Source of the DNA: JADFQT01 sp965216025
GTDB lineage: Bacteria; Chloroflexota; Dehalococcoidia; Lucifugimonadales; UBA3495
Assembly (NCBI GenBank): GCA_965216025.1
Contig: CBDCEX010000018.1
Location: 558,001 to 622,000, forward strand
Direction of reading: 5' to 3'
DNA: 64,000 bases
Every line of letters begins with the position of its first letter. Positions within the stretch are counted from its first letter, which is position 1. Under the pieces are notes generated by a model, which ran no database searches, was not told where the DNA came from, and was given only the letters and a program-made list of their open reading frames with translations. This document shows positions 35,410 through 43,974 of the stretch, in pieces. Position numbers and translations under genes: made by a program.

Positions 35410-36360
35410 TTGGGACCAAATGGCATAATCGGACCAGCCACCAATCTGGATGGCATCCGCTCCTCTGTTTCCGTTCCCTGGAAAAGGCATCTTCCCGAAG
35501 GCACCATCAAGCTGGTCCTGCTGTTATGCAGCGTCGTTTCGATCCTGACCACCGTTGGCATCGTCGCCGTTTTGTTTTACGAGGCGGTCCTTTTCTTCCG
35601 AGAGGTCTCGATCTTGGAGTTCATAACCGGTACCAAGTGGACCCCCCTCTTCGCGTCCCAACACTTCGGCATCTGGCCCCTGTTAACCGGTACCCTGCTC
35701 ACTACCGTGGGAGCGATGCTGGTTGCCCTGCCCCTGGGACTGCTCAGCGCCATTTACCTGAGTGAATACGCTCCCGACTTGCTCAGGCAGGTGCTCAAGC
35801 CCGTATTGGAGGTTTTAGCCGGTATTCCCACGGTTGTTTATGGCTTTTTTGCACTGCTTTTTGTCACGCCCCTGCTGCGGGGCATATCGGAGGACATAGC
35901 CATTTTCAACGCCCTCAGCCCGGCCATTGTAATGGGCATCATGATACTGCCCATGGTTTCCAGCCTCAGCGAGGATTCCATGCGAAGTGTACCCCGATCT
36001 CTGCGGGAGGCAGCCTATGCGTTGGGCGCCACCAAGCTGGAAGTAGCAACCCGAGTGGTGGTTCCGGCGGCCCTCTCCGGAATAGTAGCGGCCTTCATCC
36101 TAGCCATGTCCCGCGCCATCGGCGAGACGATGATCGTCGCCATTGCCGCCGGCAGTAACCCGAACTTCACCCTCAATCCGCTGGTACCCATACAGACCAT
36201 GACCGGGTATATTGTTCAGGTGATTTTGGGGGACGCACCCACCGGTTCCCTGGCGCACAAGACCATCTTCGCGGTGGGCAGCAGTCTGTTCCTCATCACG
36301 CTGGGTATGAATCTGCTCAGCCAGGCGGTCGTCCGAAGATTCCGGGAGGCCTACGAGTAG
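35410..36360 (+). CDS. pstC: phosphate ABC transporter permease PstC
   Basis: 316-residue inner-membrane protein with six helices. TTG 35410 follows AGGAG at about 35399. A hydrophilic N-terminus of about 35 residues precedes the first helix. The EAA-type cytoplasmic loop SLREAAYALGATKLEVATRV contacts PstB. The stop and the pstA start share one base, so translation is coupled. Confidence 0.94.
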   Translation: MGPNGIIGPATNLDGIRSSVSVPWKRHLPEGTIKLVLLLCSVVSILTTVGIVAVLFYEAVLFFREVSILEFITGTKWTPLFASQHFGIWPLLTGTLLTTVGAMLVALPLGLLSAIYLSEYAPDLLRQVLKPVLEVLAGIPTVVYGFFALLFVTPLLRGISEDIAIFNALSPAIVMGIMILPMVSSLSEDSMRSVPRSLREAAYALGATKLEVATRVVVPAALSGIVAAFILAMSRAIGETMIVAIAAGSNPNFTLNPLVPIQTMTGYIVQVILGDAPTGSLAHKTIFAVGSSLFLITLGMNLLSQAVVRRFREAYE

Positions 36361-37244
36361 TGGCGGTAGTAGAGCCCACCGACTTTCGACGCCGCATGGC
36401 CCGCCGCAAGTGGCAAGGCCGGGCCTTTCACCTGTTGTGTCTGGTGGCCATCCTCATTGGTCTCTCCATGCTGGGGGCTCTGCTCTACAACATAATCGAG
36501 CAGGGTTGGGACCACATCAATTGGCAATTTCTCAGTGGTTTTCCTTCCCGGCGCCCGGAAAGCGCGGGGATTTACAGCGCGCTGTTGGGCAGCGTCTATG
36601 TAGTTTCCATCGCGGCGGTGACCTCCTTTACTCTGGGAGTGGGAGCCGCAATCTTCTTGGAAGAGTACACGACCCGGGGTTGGCTCGTGAGAGTGGTTCA
36701 AACCAACATATCCAACCTGGCCGGAGTCCCTTCAATTGTCTATGGGCTGTTGGGACTGGAGATATTCGCACGCACTCTTGGTCTGGGCAGCAGCGTGCTG
36801 GCGGGCGGGCTCACCATGGCTTTACTGGCCCTGCCGATAGTAATCATCGCCGCGGAAGAGGCCCTGCGGGCGGTGCCGCCTTCCATCAGGGAAGGAGCGT
36901 ATGCGCTGGGGGCCACGCGCTGGCAGACTATTTGGCACCTGGTGTTGCCTCAGGCTTTCCCGGGAATACTCACCGGCGTTATCCTGGCGGTGAGCCGGGC
37001 CATTGGTGAGGCCGCGCCGCTGATAGTGGTAGGAGCGGTGGCCTTCGTCCCCTTCGCCCCGGACGGCCCGCTCAGCCACTTCACCGTACTGCCGATACAG
37101 ATATTCAACTGGATATCCCGGCCTCAGGCCGAGTTTCACGAGGTCGCGGCCGCCGGTATCCTGGTCTTGTTAGCGGTGCTGTTGACCATGAACGCCGTCG
37201 CCGTGTTGCTGCGCTTGAAGTTTCAAAAGGGCTCGGAAGGCTGA
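36360..37244 (+). CDS. pstA: phosphate ABC transporter permease PstA
   Basis: 294 residues with six membrane segments. It starts at GTG 36360, overlapping the pstC stop (TAGTG). The EAA loop SIREGAYALGATRWQTIWHL and the family block AVSRAIGEAAPLIVVGA are clear. It forms the heterodimeric channel with PstC. Confidence 0.94.
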   Translation: MAVVEPTDFRRRMARRKWQGRAFHLLCLVAILIGLSMLGALLYNIIEQGWDHINWQFLSGFPSRRPESAGIYSALLGSVYVVSIAAVTSFTLGVGAAIFLEEYTTRGWLVRVVQTNISNLAGVPSIVYGLLGLEIFARTLGLGSSVLAGGLTMALLALPIVIIAAEEALRAVPPSIREGAYALGATRWQTIWHLVLPQAFPGILTGVILAVSRAIGEAAPLIVVGAVAFVPFAPDGPLSHFTVLPIQIFNWISRPQAEFHEVAAAGILVLLAVLLTMNAVAVLLRLKFQKGSEG

Positions 37245-37262
37245 AGGCGGAGAGTCGAGGCT

Positions 37263-38036
37263 GTGATAGACGGGACAGCGGTGGTCCGGGCCAACAATCT
37301 GAGCGTTTACTACGGCTCCAACCAGGTCATTTCCGAAGTGGACCTGGAGGTGGCTCACCACAAGATCACGGCGATCATCGGTCCTTCGGGTTCCGGAAAG
37401 AGCACCCTGCTGCGCTGTTTCAACCGGATGAATGACCTGATTCCCAGCTTCAGAATGTCCGGTCAGGTGCTTTTCGAAGGCCGGGATCTGTACGCGGCGG
37501 AGGTGGACCCCACTGAAATTCGCTACCAGGTAGGCATGGTGTTTCAGCGGCCCAATCCCTTTCCCAAGTCAATATTCGATAACGTGGCCTTTGGCCCCCG
37601 TATCAACGGGTTCCGGGGCGACCTGGAGGCTCTGGTAGAGCAGTCTCTGCGGAGGGCCGCCCTGTTTGATGAGGTTAAGGACCGGCTCAAGAGTAGCGCT
37701 CTGACCCTCTCCGGTGGCCAGCAGCAGCGTCTGTGCATCGCCCGGGCCCTGGCTGTAATGCCCCGGGTGATTCTGATGGACGAACCCTGCTCCTCTCTGG
37801 ACCCAATGGCTACGTTGGCCATAGAGGAGCTGATGCGGGAGCTGTCGGAAGACTATTCCATTGTCATAGTTACTCACAACATGCAGCAGGCGGCCCGAGT
37901 CTCGGATTTCACCGCCTTCCTCATGGGAGATCAAAACCGCGTCGCCGAGCTGATTGAGTTCGACGAGACCCGGCAGATCTTCACCAACCCGGCGGATGAG
38001 CGGACAGAAGCCTACATCACTGGGCGGTTCGGTTAG
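37263..38036 (+). CDS. pstB: phosphate ABC transporter ATP-binding protein
   Basis: 257-residue ABC ATPase. Walker A is GPSGSGKST (40-48), the signature is LSGGQQQRLCIARALA (about 150), and Walker B is VILMDEPCSSLDP followed by the switch His in IVTHNMQQA. FNRMNDLIP after Walker A is characteristic of PstB. GTG start 18 bases after pstA. Confidence 0.96.
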   Translation: MIDGTAVVRANNLSVYYGSNQVISEVDLEVAHHKITAIIGPSGSGKSTLLRCFNRMNDLIPSFRMSGQVLFEGRDLYAAEVDPTEIRYQVGMVFQRPNPFPKSIFDNVAFGPRINGFRGDLEALVEQSLRRAALFDEVKDRLKSSALTLSGGQQQRLCIARALAVMPRVILMDEPCSSLDPMATLAIEELMRELSEDYSIVIVTHNMQQAARVSDFTAFLMGDQNRVAELIEFDETRQIFTNPADERTEAYITGRFG

Positions 38037-38087
38037 ACCGGCTGCCAAACCGGGCTGTCAAACCGGCTGCGAAATCAGGAGACGAAG

Positions 38088-38753
38088 GTGCTTAGGGCGG
38101 ATTTTGATCGAAACTTGAAGCTACTGCAGGATGATCTTATCGAGCTGGGAAACCTGGTGGGACAAGCCATCACCCGAGCCATGGTCGCTTTGATAAATCG
38201 GGATTTGGACGCCTCCCAAAGGATTGTGGCGGAAGATGACGTCATCGACCAGAAGCGATTCGAGCTGGAGGACCAATGCATTGACTTAATCGCCACGCAG
38301 CAACCCATAGCCATAGACCTGCGCACCTTGATGGCCGTGCTGCACATTTCGGTAGAGCTGGAACGGGTGGGCGACTACGCCGAGGGCATAGCCAAGGTAA
38401 CCATCCTGATGGGAGATGAGCCCGTATCGCAGCCTCTGTTCGACTTACCGTTGCTGGCGGAAAAGGCCAGCGATATGCTGGGCCGCAGCCTGGACTCGCT
38501 GCTCTTTCGCGACGCCGGCGCGGCGGAGCAGGTGTGCGAGGACGATGACCAGGTGGATAACCTGTACCAGAAGGTCTACCGGGAATTGCTGACTCACATG
38601 ACCCAAGATCCCAAGTCCATACGGCGGGCCACGTATCTTCTGTGGGTGGCCCATGACCTAGAGCGCATTGCCGACCGGGCCACCAACATCGCCGAGCGGG
38701 TCATATTCTTGGTAACGGGCAAACTGCCGGAAGTTAATGAGTCAAAACACTGA
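38088..38753 (+). CDS. phoU: phosphate signalling protein PhoU
   Basis: 221 residues forming two similar three-helix bundles, each with the metal-binding E/DxxxD-type motifs (for example ELERVGDYAEGIAK and DLERIADRATNIAERV). It couples Pst transport to the PhoR kinase. GTG start. No phoR/phoB pair is adjacent. It is the last gene of the pst operon. Confidence 0.95.
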   Translation: MLRADFDRNLKLLQDDLIELGNLVGQAITRAMVALINRDLDASQRIVAEDDVIDQKRFELEDQCIDLIATQQPIAIDLRTLMAVLHISVELERVGDYAEGIAKVTILMGDEPVSQPLFDLPLLAEKASDMLGRSLDSLLFRDAGAAEQVCEDDDQVDNLYQKVYRELLTHMTQDPKSIRRATYLLWVAHDLERIADRATNIAERVIFLVTGKLPEVNESKH

Positions 38754-38798
38754 ATCGGTCCGTCGGCTGGCGAGTCTTCTGAGATGAATTCGTAAGTG

Positions 38799-38827
38799 TT
38801 GACATTAAGCTAGCTAGCAGCTAGACT
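38799..38827 (+). promoter_or_regulatory. consensus sigma70 promoter ahead of the sirohaem reductase
   Basis: TTGACA (38799-38804), a 17-base spacer and TAGACT (38822-38827). This is one of the two best promoters in the window. Transcription should start near 38834 and give a 5' leader of about 165 bases. Confidence 0.7.
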
Positions 38828-38833
38828 CAAACA

Positions 38834-38930
38834 CAAATGAGTTCGCAGATAAATCTTTTCTGCCGCTGCACCTGTACCTGTCCTCCTACATAGGGGGCGG
38901 GTAACTCATTCCCATAGGGAAACCCTGCGC
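38834..38930 (+). ncRNA. structured leader RNA, possible riboswitch/attenuator
   Basis: ATGAGTT (38837-38843) can pair with AACTCAT (38903-38909), closing a junction that contains hairpins GCAGA/TCTGC (38845-38849 with 38859-38863) and CCTCC/GGGGG (38882-38886 with 38893-38897). A competing fold pairs GGGC and GGGT (38895-38902) with ACCC (38922-38925) and GCCC (38929-38932). That fold excludes the first and invades the terminator stem. The sequence resembles none of the TPP, cobalamin, SAM-I, THF or T-box consensus patterns I know. Pairings are by eye and the ligand is unknown. Confidence 0.45.
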
Positions 38931-38963
38931 CCACCAACGATTCAACCGGTTGGTGGTTTTTTT
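38931..38963 (+). terminator. intrinsic terminator in the reductase leader
   Basis: The stem CCACCAAC (38931-38938) and GTTGGTGG (38949-38956) has a ten-base loop and is followed directly by seven T (38957-38963). It lies downstream of the promoter at 38799 and 35 bases before the reductase start, so it must be overcome for the gene to be expressed. Confidence 0.8.
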
Positions 38964-38998
38964 GTGGATTTTATTTCGTTCGGGAGCCGGAGGACACC

Positions 38999-40858
38999 TT
39001 GACCAGTAATGCTGAAAAAGCCCAGCAGGTAACTTTAGAAGAGATCCACCAGGAGAGCCTGCAATTATCCCATTCCTCTCCTGGGGTCATCCCCTTCATG
39101 GAGGATGAGATAGTCCGGCTGGAGGATGAGTCGGCCAAATTCCAGGCGGGCGAGCTGGACAATGCCCAGTTCACTCCCTTCCGGCTCAAGCAGGGTGTTT
39201 ACGGTCAGCGCCAGGCTGACGTCCAGATGATCCGCATAAAAATCCCCGGCGGCATGGTTACCCCGGAGGCCATGGAAACCTTTGGAGACATCGCCGAGCA
39301 TTACGCCCCGTTACACCGAGGCCATATCACCACCCGGGAAAACGTTCAGTTCCACCACATTCCTTTAGACGAATGCCCCGACGTCCTCCGTATGTTGGGC
39401 AAAGTGGGTCTCACTACCCGAGAGGCCTGCGGTAACACGGTGCGCAATGTGGTGGGGTCGCCCTCGGCGGGCGTCTGCGCCGATGAAGTATTCGACCCCA
39501 CTCCCTATTTGGCCGCCTACGTACGCTTTGGCGTCCGGCATCCCATAACCCAGGGCTTTCCGCGCAAATTCAAGACCGCCTTCACCGGCTGCGAAAGCCA
39601 CGACGCGGTCGCCGCTGCGATCCAGGACCTGACCTACGTTGCTCAGGTAAAAGATCAAGACGGCGAATTGAAGCGGGGATTCAAAGTGTACGTTGGAGGC
39701 GGTACCTCCATCATGCCCCGGCTGGCCAAACCGTTGTATGAATTCCTGCCGGAGGCCGATTACCTGAGGCTGGCTCTGGCCATCTGGACTGTTTTCAACA
39801 ACGCCGAGTCTCTGCGCAAGAACCGAATGATGGCTCGTCTGAAGGTGCTTATCGACCGCATCGGCTTGGACGAATTCCGGGAGTTGGTCGAGACGGAGCT
39901 GGCGCAGATCGGACCCATCGACCCCGCGCCCTACATGGACCTGCAGGAGCAACAGCGGGAAACACCGCCCGAGTTGAAAGTCCCGGCTCCGGCTACATCT
40001 AGCAACGGGCACAACGGGGGCGGCGAGTATCTAAAATGGAAAGCCACCAATGTAGTTAAGCAGCGGCAAGAGGGCTACTGCCTGGTTTATGTTAAGCCGG
40101 TGCGGGGAGACCTGACCACCGACCAATTCCGCGGCTTGGCCAAAATCCTGCGTCGCTTCACCGGCGGCCGCGCCGTGACCACTCAGGAACAAAACTTGGC
40201 CCTGCGCTTCGTCCCCGAGGAGAGTCTCCACGATTTATGGGACGGGCTAAAAGCGCTGGACCTGGCTGAGCCCGGCGCCCAGACCATCACCAACATAGTA
40301 TCCTGCCCCGGCACCGATAGCTGCAAGCTGGGCATCACCTCTTCCATGGGACTGGCCAAGGCAGTAGAGGAGGAGGTGAATTCCTGGGGCGACCTGTTGA
40401 ATGACCCCGGAGTCCAGAAAATTCGCATCAAGATGAGCGGCTGCCCCAACGGCTGCGGACTGCACCACATAGCCAATATCGGCTTCCACGGCGCGGCGGT
40501 CAAGGGTCCGGAGGGCCAGCAGATACCTTCCTACGAGCTTTTCCTGGGCGGGAACTATGGGGACAACCAGGTCGAAGATTCCCGAATCGGCAGCCGCATT
40601 CCCAAGGTCAAAGTGCCTGCCAAGCTGGTGCCCAGCGTGTTGCGGGAGATAACGAATTACTACACCAAGGAGCGGCGGGACGAGGGGGAGGGATTCAACC
40701 AGTTCTTGGACCGGGTGGGGCTAGAAGAGGTAACCGAGGTGGCCAGTCAGGCCGCCCAGGTTTCCCAAACCGCGGAGCCCGGCTCGGACCTGTACTTTGA
40801 CTGGGAACGCACCAACGCCTACGTGCTGGAACGCGGCGAAGGCGAGTGCGCCGTATAA
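38999..40858 (+). CDS. sirohaem nitrite/sulfite reductase
   Basis: 619-residue assimilatory reductase using sirohaem and a 4Fe-4S cluster to carry out a six-electron reduction. The cluster cysteines are in NIVSCPGTDSCKLG (about 435 and 441) and KMSGCPNGCG (about 481 and 485). The two ferredoxin-like half domains (HRGHITTRENVQFHHIPL; FTGGRAVTTQEQNLALRF) are separated by a Gly/Asn/Pro linker near 335-345. Whether nitrite or sulfite is the substrate is undecided. The TTG start follows CCGGAGG. It is longer than most relatives because of the linker and a C-terminal extension. Confidence 0.93.
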   Translation: MTSNAEKAQQVTLEEIHQESLQLSHSSPGVIPFMEDEIVRLEDESAKFQAGELDNAQFTPFRLKQGVYGQRQADVQMIRIKIPGGMVTPEAMETFGDIAEHYAPLHRGHITTRENVQFHHIPLDECPDVLRMLGKVGLTTREACGNTVRNVVGSPSAGVCADEVFDPTPYLAAYVRFGVRHPITQGFPRKFKTAFTGCESHDAVAAAIQDLTYVAQVKDQDGELKRGFKVYVGGGTSIMPRLAKPLYEFLPEADYLRLALAIWTVFNNAESLRKNRMMARLKVLIDRIGLDEFRELVETELAQIGPIDPAPYMDLQEQQRETPPELKVPAPATSSNGHNGGGEYLKWKATNVVKQRQEGYCLVYVKPVRGDLTTDQFRGLAKILRRFTGGRAVTTQEQNLALRFVPEESLHDLWDGLKALDLAEPGAQTITNIVSCPGTDSCKLGITSSMGLAKAVEEEVNSWGDLLNDPGVQKIRIKMSGCPNGCGLHHIANIGFHGAAVKGPEGQQIPSYELFLGGNYGDNQVEDSRIGSRIPKVKVPAKLVPSVLREITNYYTKERRDEGEGFNQFLDRVGLEEVTEVASQAAQVSQTAEPGSDLYFDWERTNAYVLERGEGECAV

Positions 40859-40861
40859 CAG

Positions 40862-41689
40862 GTGGCCTCGTTAAGCGGCAGGGTAATCGCCTTCCTGGAA
40901 TCCCGTATGTCCTCCGAAATGGGTTCGCTGGTCCAGCGACATGGGGGCGTGCCATATCCTGCTCCCGCCATGCAAGAGCTTTATCGGAAGGACAGCGCGG
41001 AGGTCCAGCAGCTGGTGGTGGACATCTGCGGGGGTCGGGTTGACGCCGTGGTGCTGCTCACCGGTGTGGGCACGCAAGCCCTGATCGAGGTCGCCGATGG
41101 TCTGGGCCGGAAGGATGAGCTGATCCAGGCCCTGGACCGGCTCACAATAATTGCCCGCAGCCCCAAGCCCGCCCGGGTGCTCCGGCGCTACGAGATCCAC
41201 ATTGACGTGATGCCTCCCGAGCCCTACACCTCCCAAGATTTGATGCAAGCGATAGAAACCCTACAGCTAAAGGGCAAGGACCTGGCTGTGCAGCATTACG
41301 GCGGGCCCAACAGCTTTTTGGTCAATAGCTTGAAAGAACGAGGTGCTCGGGTGAGAGAGGTGACTCTCTACACCTGGGGCCTGCCCGAGGATGACTCACC
41401 GGTGCTGCGGATGATTGACGGCCTTGCCGCTGGGGAAATCGATGCCGTGGCCTTTACCAGTCAGCCGCAGGTCGGCAATTTGGTGACCATCGCCAGCCAG
41501 GCCGGTAAAGAACAGTCCTTACGGGATAGCCTGGCCGGCTCGGTGCTGCTGGCATCGGTGGGACCGGTTTGCAGCCGCAGGCTGAGGGAGGCCGGGTTCG
41601 ATGTGGACCTGGAGCCAGAGCATCCCCACATGGGAAGCCTGGTAGTGGCCATTGCCGAGCACTTCGAGGCTATGCCGAGCCGGGACTGA
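40862..41689 (+). CDS. hemD: uroporphyrinogen-III synthase (HemD family)
   Basis: 275-residue two-domain HemD fold. The family is poorly conserved; VVLLTGVGTQALIEV, LAVQHYGGPN, VTLYTWGLPEDD and DAVAFTSQPQVGNL mark the two domains, and VGPVCSRRLREAGFDV ends the second. GTG start three bases after the reductase stop. Its position suggests it supplies uroporphyrinogen III for the sirohaem of the upstream reductase. No methyltransferase domain is fused. Confidence 0.85.
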   Translation: MASLSGRVIAFLESRMSSEMGSLVQRHGGVPYPAPAMQELYRKDSAEVQQLVVDICGGRVDAVVLLTGVGTQALIEVADGLGRKDELIQALDRLTIIARSPKPARVLRRYEIHIDVMPPEPYTSQDLMQAIETLQLKGKDLAVQHYGGPNSFLVNSLKERGARVREVTLYTWGLPEDDSPVLRMIDGLAAGEIDAVAFTSQPQVGNLVTIASQAGKEQSLRDSLAGSVLLASVGPVCSRRLREAGFDVDLEPEHPHMGSLVVAIAEHFEAMPSRD

Positions 41690-41746
41690 CTTTGGGGACC
41701 TCTTGTCCTTTGCTCTTCATACGAACCACCAGCTTCCTTTCTCTTT

Positions 41747-41892
41747 TAAAGAGTGGTTAAAAAGTTCCTTGACTTCCGGGTCTAAGGTGTCATCCCGGTT
41801 CGGGCTTCGGCTTCCTCTACCCTTGTGGGAGAGGATTGAGGTGAGGGGTATCACCCTCATCCCAACCTTCTCCCATCAAGGGAGAAGGGGCT
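41747..41892 (+). repeat. double-hairpin dispersed repeat, copy 1
   Basis: Two hairpins: CCTCTACCCTTGTGGGAGAGG, in two arms near 41813-41833, and CCTTCTCCC/GGGAGAAGG near 41868-41890. The same element in inverted orientation lies at 48904-49043. It fills most of the 301-base gap after hemD, which holds no gene. Confidence 0.75.
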
Positions 41893-41990
41893 ATTATCAG
41901 GCTACACCAGGATCCGCATTTCTCCATTCCCGTGCGGGCAATGCGCCAGGCGTTTTCAACACCCTCGGCCAGGACTACCCTGGCTGGCCT

Positions 41991-42395
41991 TCAGTCCTTC
42001 AACCACCGCGCCAATTTCGCCCAGGGGGAAGTTGGTTTGTCCTCAATGGGCCGGTCCCGCCAGTATTTCTCGTGATGTATGAAGCGGGGCCTGACGAAGA
42101 ACATTAGGTAGGCCACGGCCAGGAGCACCAGGCCGACCCAGATTAACGGCCAGAGCCAGAACGCTCCGATAACCAACGACGCCAAACCCAGCAATGCCAC
42201 TTTGGAGGGGGTTATTTTGGGCCAGCGCCGCGTTGGGTACGGGTTGGGCTGGACCGCGGATTCAGTAGGATTCATCCCGCGTGGCGCATCATCCACTGGC
42301 ACTGGTCGCTCCAACTCGCCAACAGGTTTATCCGGGGCCTGCTGGCCCAATCCCTTCAGTATCTCTTCTATTTCCTCTTGGTACTTCTCCGGCAT
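41991..42395 (-). CDS. hypothetical two-TM protein
   Basis: 134 residues from ATG 42395, preceded by GGAGGGG. An acidic helical N-terminus (YQEEIEEILKGLG) leads into a Pro-rich stretch and two adjacent hydrophobic helices (VALLGLASLVIGAFWLWPL and WVGLVLLAVAYLMFFV). The tail RPIEDKPTSPWAKLARWLK is basic. I do not recognise a named family. It may be a small inner-membrane protein. Confidence 0.65.
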   Translation of the reverse strand: MPEKYQEEIEEILKGLGQQAPDKPVGELERPVPVDDAPRGMNPTESAVQPNPYPTRRWPKITPSKVALLGLASLVIGAFWLWPLIWVGLVLLAVAYLMFFVRPRFIHHEKYWRDRPIEDKPTSPWAKLARWLKD

Positions 42396-42526
42396 GGCCC
42401 CTCCAGCTGATGCCTCCTCGGTTGCGGGCATGGCGAATGGGAGCTAGGGCAATTATACAAGACCAGCATGCTTAGGGGAAGGAAATACCGGCAGCGGGCC
42501 CAGGTTCGACCTTCATTGAAACCCCG

Positions 42527-42556
42527 TTGACACCCCACTGAGGGGGACCATATAAT
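42527..42556 (+). promoter_or_regulatory. near-perfect sigma70 promoter for yqeY-purQ-purL
   Basis: TTGACA (42527-42532) and TATAAT (42551-42556), both perfect, are separated by 18 bases and lie about 100 bases upstream of yqeY. Confidence 0.75.
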
Positions 42557-42654
42557 CGGCCTCGTCCCCGGTTCCGTGGTTCCGGTTCCGACGCCTCGAG
42601 TTCCCGGGACCGGAATAGGTTGAATCGTTCCGCCGGCCGGAAAAGGGCAAATGG

Positions 42655-43104
42655 ATGACCATAAGAGAGAAAATAGAAGACGACATTCGCCAGGCCATGC
42701 GCAGCCAAAATCGCCAGCGGCTTGGTGCTCTGCGCTTTCTCAAGAGCGCCATTCAATTGGTGGAAAAGGACCAGCAGAAGGCTTTGGATGACACCGGCGT
42801 CACCGAGGTAATCGCCAAGCAGGTAAAAGAACGTCGGGAAAGCATCCGCATGTTCGAGGAGGGCAGCCGCACCGACCTAGTGGCCAAGGAATCGGCCGAG
42901 CTGGCCGTTCTGGAGGAGTATATGCCGCCTCAAATGAGCGCGGAGCAGCTTTCCACGCTGATCCGAGAAGTCATTCAGCAGGTAGGCGCCGAAACGCCAA
43001 GAGACAAGGGACGAGTCATGGGGCGGCTGATGCCCCAGGTACGAGGGCTGGCCGACGGCGCTCAGGTTAACGCGCTGGTGGATGAAATCCTGGGGTCTGG
43101 CTAA
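42655..43104 (+). CDS. yqeY: GatB/YqeY-domain protein
   Basis: 149 residues, the standalone form of the tail domain of the amidotransferase subunit GatB. KIEDDIRQAMRSQNRQRLGALR, EEYMPPQMSAEQL, and DKGRVMGRLMPQVRGLADG are typical. The family is linked to tRNA-dependent amidation, though the function of the free domain is not established. The first gene behind the strong promoter; purQ follows after 44 bases. Confidence 0.93.
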   Translation: MTIREKIEDDIRQAMRSQNRQRLGALRFLKSAIQLVEKDQQKALDDTGVTEVIAKQVKERRESIRMFEEGSRTDLVAKESAELAVLEEYMPPQMSAEQLSTLIREVIQQVGAETPRDKGRVMGRLMPQVRGLADGAQVNALVDEILGSG

Positions 43105-43148
43105 CTCCATGGGTTCCCAGCCGGGAGTTAGCCGAGGGAGTTAGGTGG

Positions 43149-43844
43149 ATGCGGTTCGGCGTGGTGGTCTTCCCGGGCACCTGGAGCGATACCGACTGCT
43201 ACTACGTGGTGAAGGACCTCCTGGGCCAGGACGCCGACTATGTTTGGCACCAGGAACGCTCTCTGACCGCCTACGACTGCGTGGTGTTGCCCGGTGGATT
43301 CTCCTACGGCGACTATCTGCGGGCTGGAGCCATTGCCCGCTTCTCCCCGGTCATGACAGCGCTGCGGGACTTCGCCGATGCCGGCGGGTTGGTAATCGGC
43401 ATCTGCAATGGGTTTCAGATTCTCTGCGAGGCCGGCCTGCTCCCCGGGGTGTTGCGCCGCAACCAGCACCTGGAATACCGATGCCAATGGACCAATCTGC
43501 GGACTGAGAGGACCGACACGGCTTTCAGCCGGGGATGCAAGCCTGGCCAGGTGCTGCAGGTGCCGGTTTCCCACGGTGAAGGCAATTACTTCGCGGACGA
43601 TGCCACGCTGAGCCGGCTGGAGGAGGAGAGCCAGGTGTTGTTCCGTTACTGCGGACCAGATGGAGCCGTGACGACCGCCGATAATCCCAACGGGTCGGCC
43701 CACAACATCGCGGGCATCCTGAACGACCAAGGCAATGTTCTGGGAATGATGCCCCATCCGGAACGCAGCTGCGAAGCCCTCCTGGGCAGCAGCGACGGCA
43801 GGCTTATCTTCCAGTCCATCGTGGATAGCTGTCGAGCGACCTAG
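43149..43844 (+). CDS. purQ: FGAM synthase, glutaminase subunit PurQ
   Basis: 231-residue class I glutamine amidotransferase that delivers ammonia to PurL in purine synthesis. The nucleophile Cys is in IGICNGFQIL (near 81), and the His/Glu pair is in HPERS near the C-terminus. LPGGFSYGDYLRAGAIARFS is intact. The start MRFGVVVFPGTWSDTD diverges slightly from the usual GSNCD pattern. Confidence 0.94.
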   Translation: MRFGVVVFPGTWSDTDCYYVVKDLLGQDADYVWHQERSLTAYDCVVLPGGFSYGDYLRAGAIARFSPVMTALRDFADAGGLVIGICNGFQILCEAGLLPGVLRRNQHLEYRCQWTNLRTERTDTAFSRGCKPGQVLQVPVSHGEGNYFADDATLSRLEEESQVLFRYCGPDGAVTTADNPNGSAHNIAGILNDQGNVLGMMPHPERSCEALLGSSDGRLIFQSIVDSCRAT

Positions 43845-43889
43845 CTGCTTTTGTTGGTCACCGGACTGGCAGTAGTTTCTGCCCTGGAT

Positions 43890-43946
43890 TTTGGCAGCGC
43901 TGGTATTTGGATAAATCCCCCTATATCCCCCTTTTCAAAAGGAGGA
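43890..43946 (+). repeat. dispersed hairpin-repeat family, copy 5 (partial)
   Basis: TTTGGATAAATCCCCCTATA and the stem base CCCCCTTTTCAAAAGGAGG remain, but the right half is truncated. It lies between purQ and purL and its last bases supply a possible Shine-Dalgarno (GGAGG at 43941-43945). Confidence 0.6.
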
Positions 43947-43974
43947 CTGAAAATAAATTGACCCATTGGTTCTG

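Noticed and set aside
41652..42107. 151-codon frame after hemD
   Set aside because: Consists of the 3' end of hemD in another frame and a dispersed repeat; no real coding signal.
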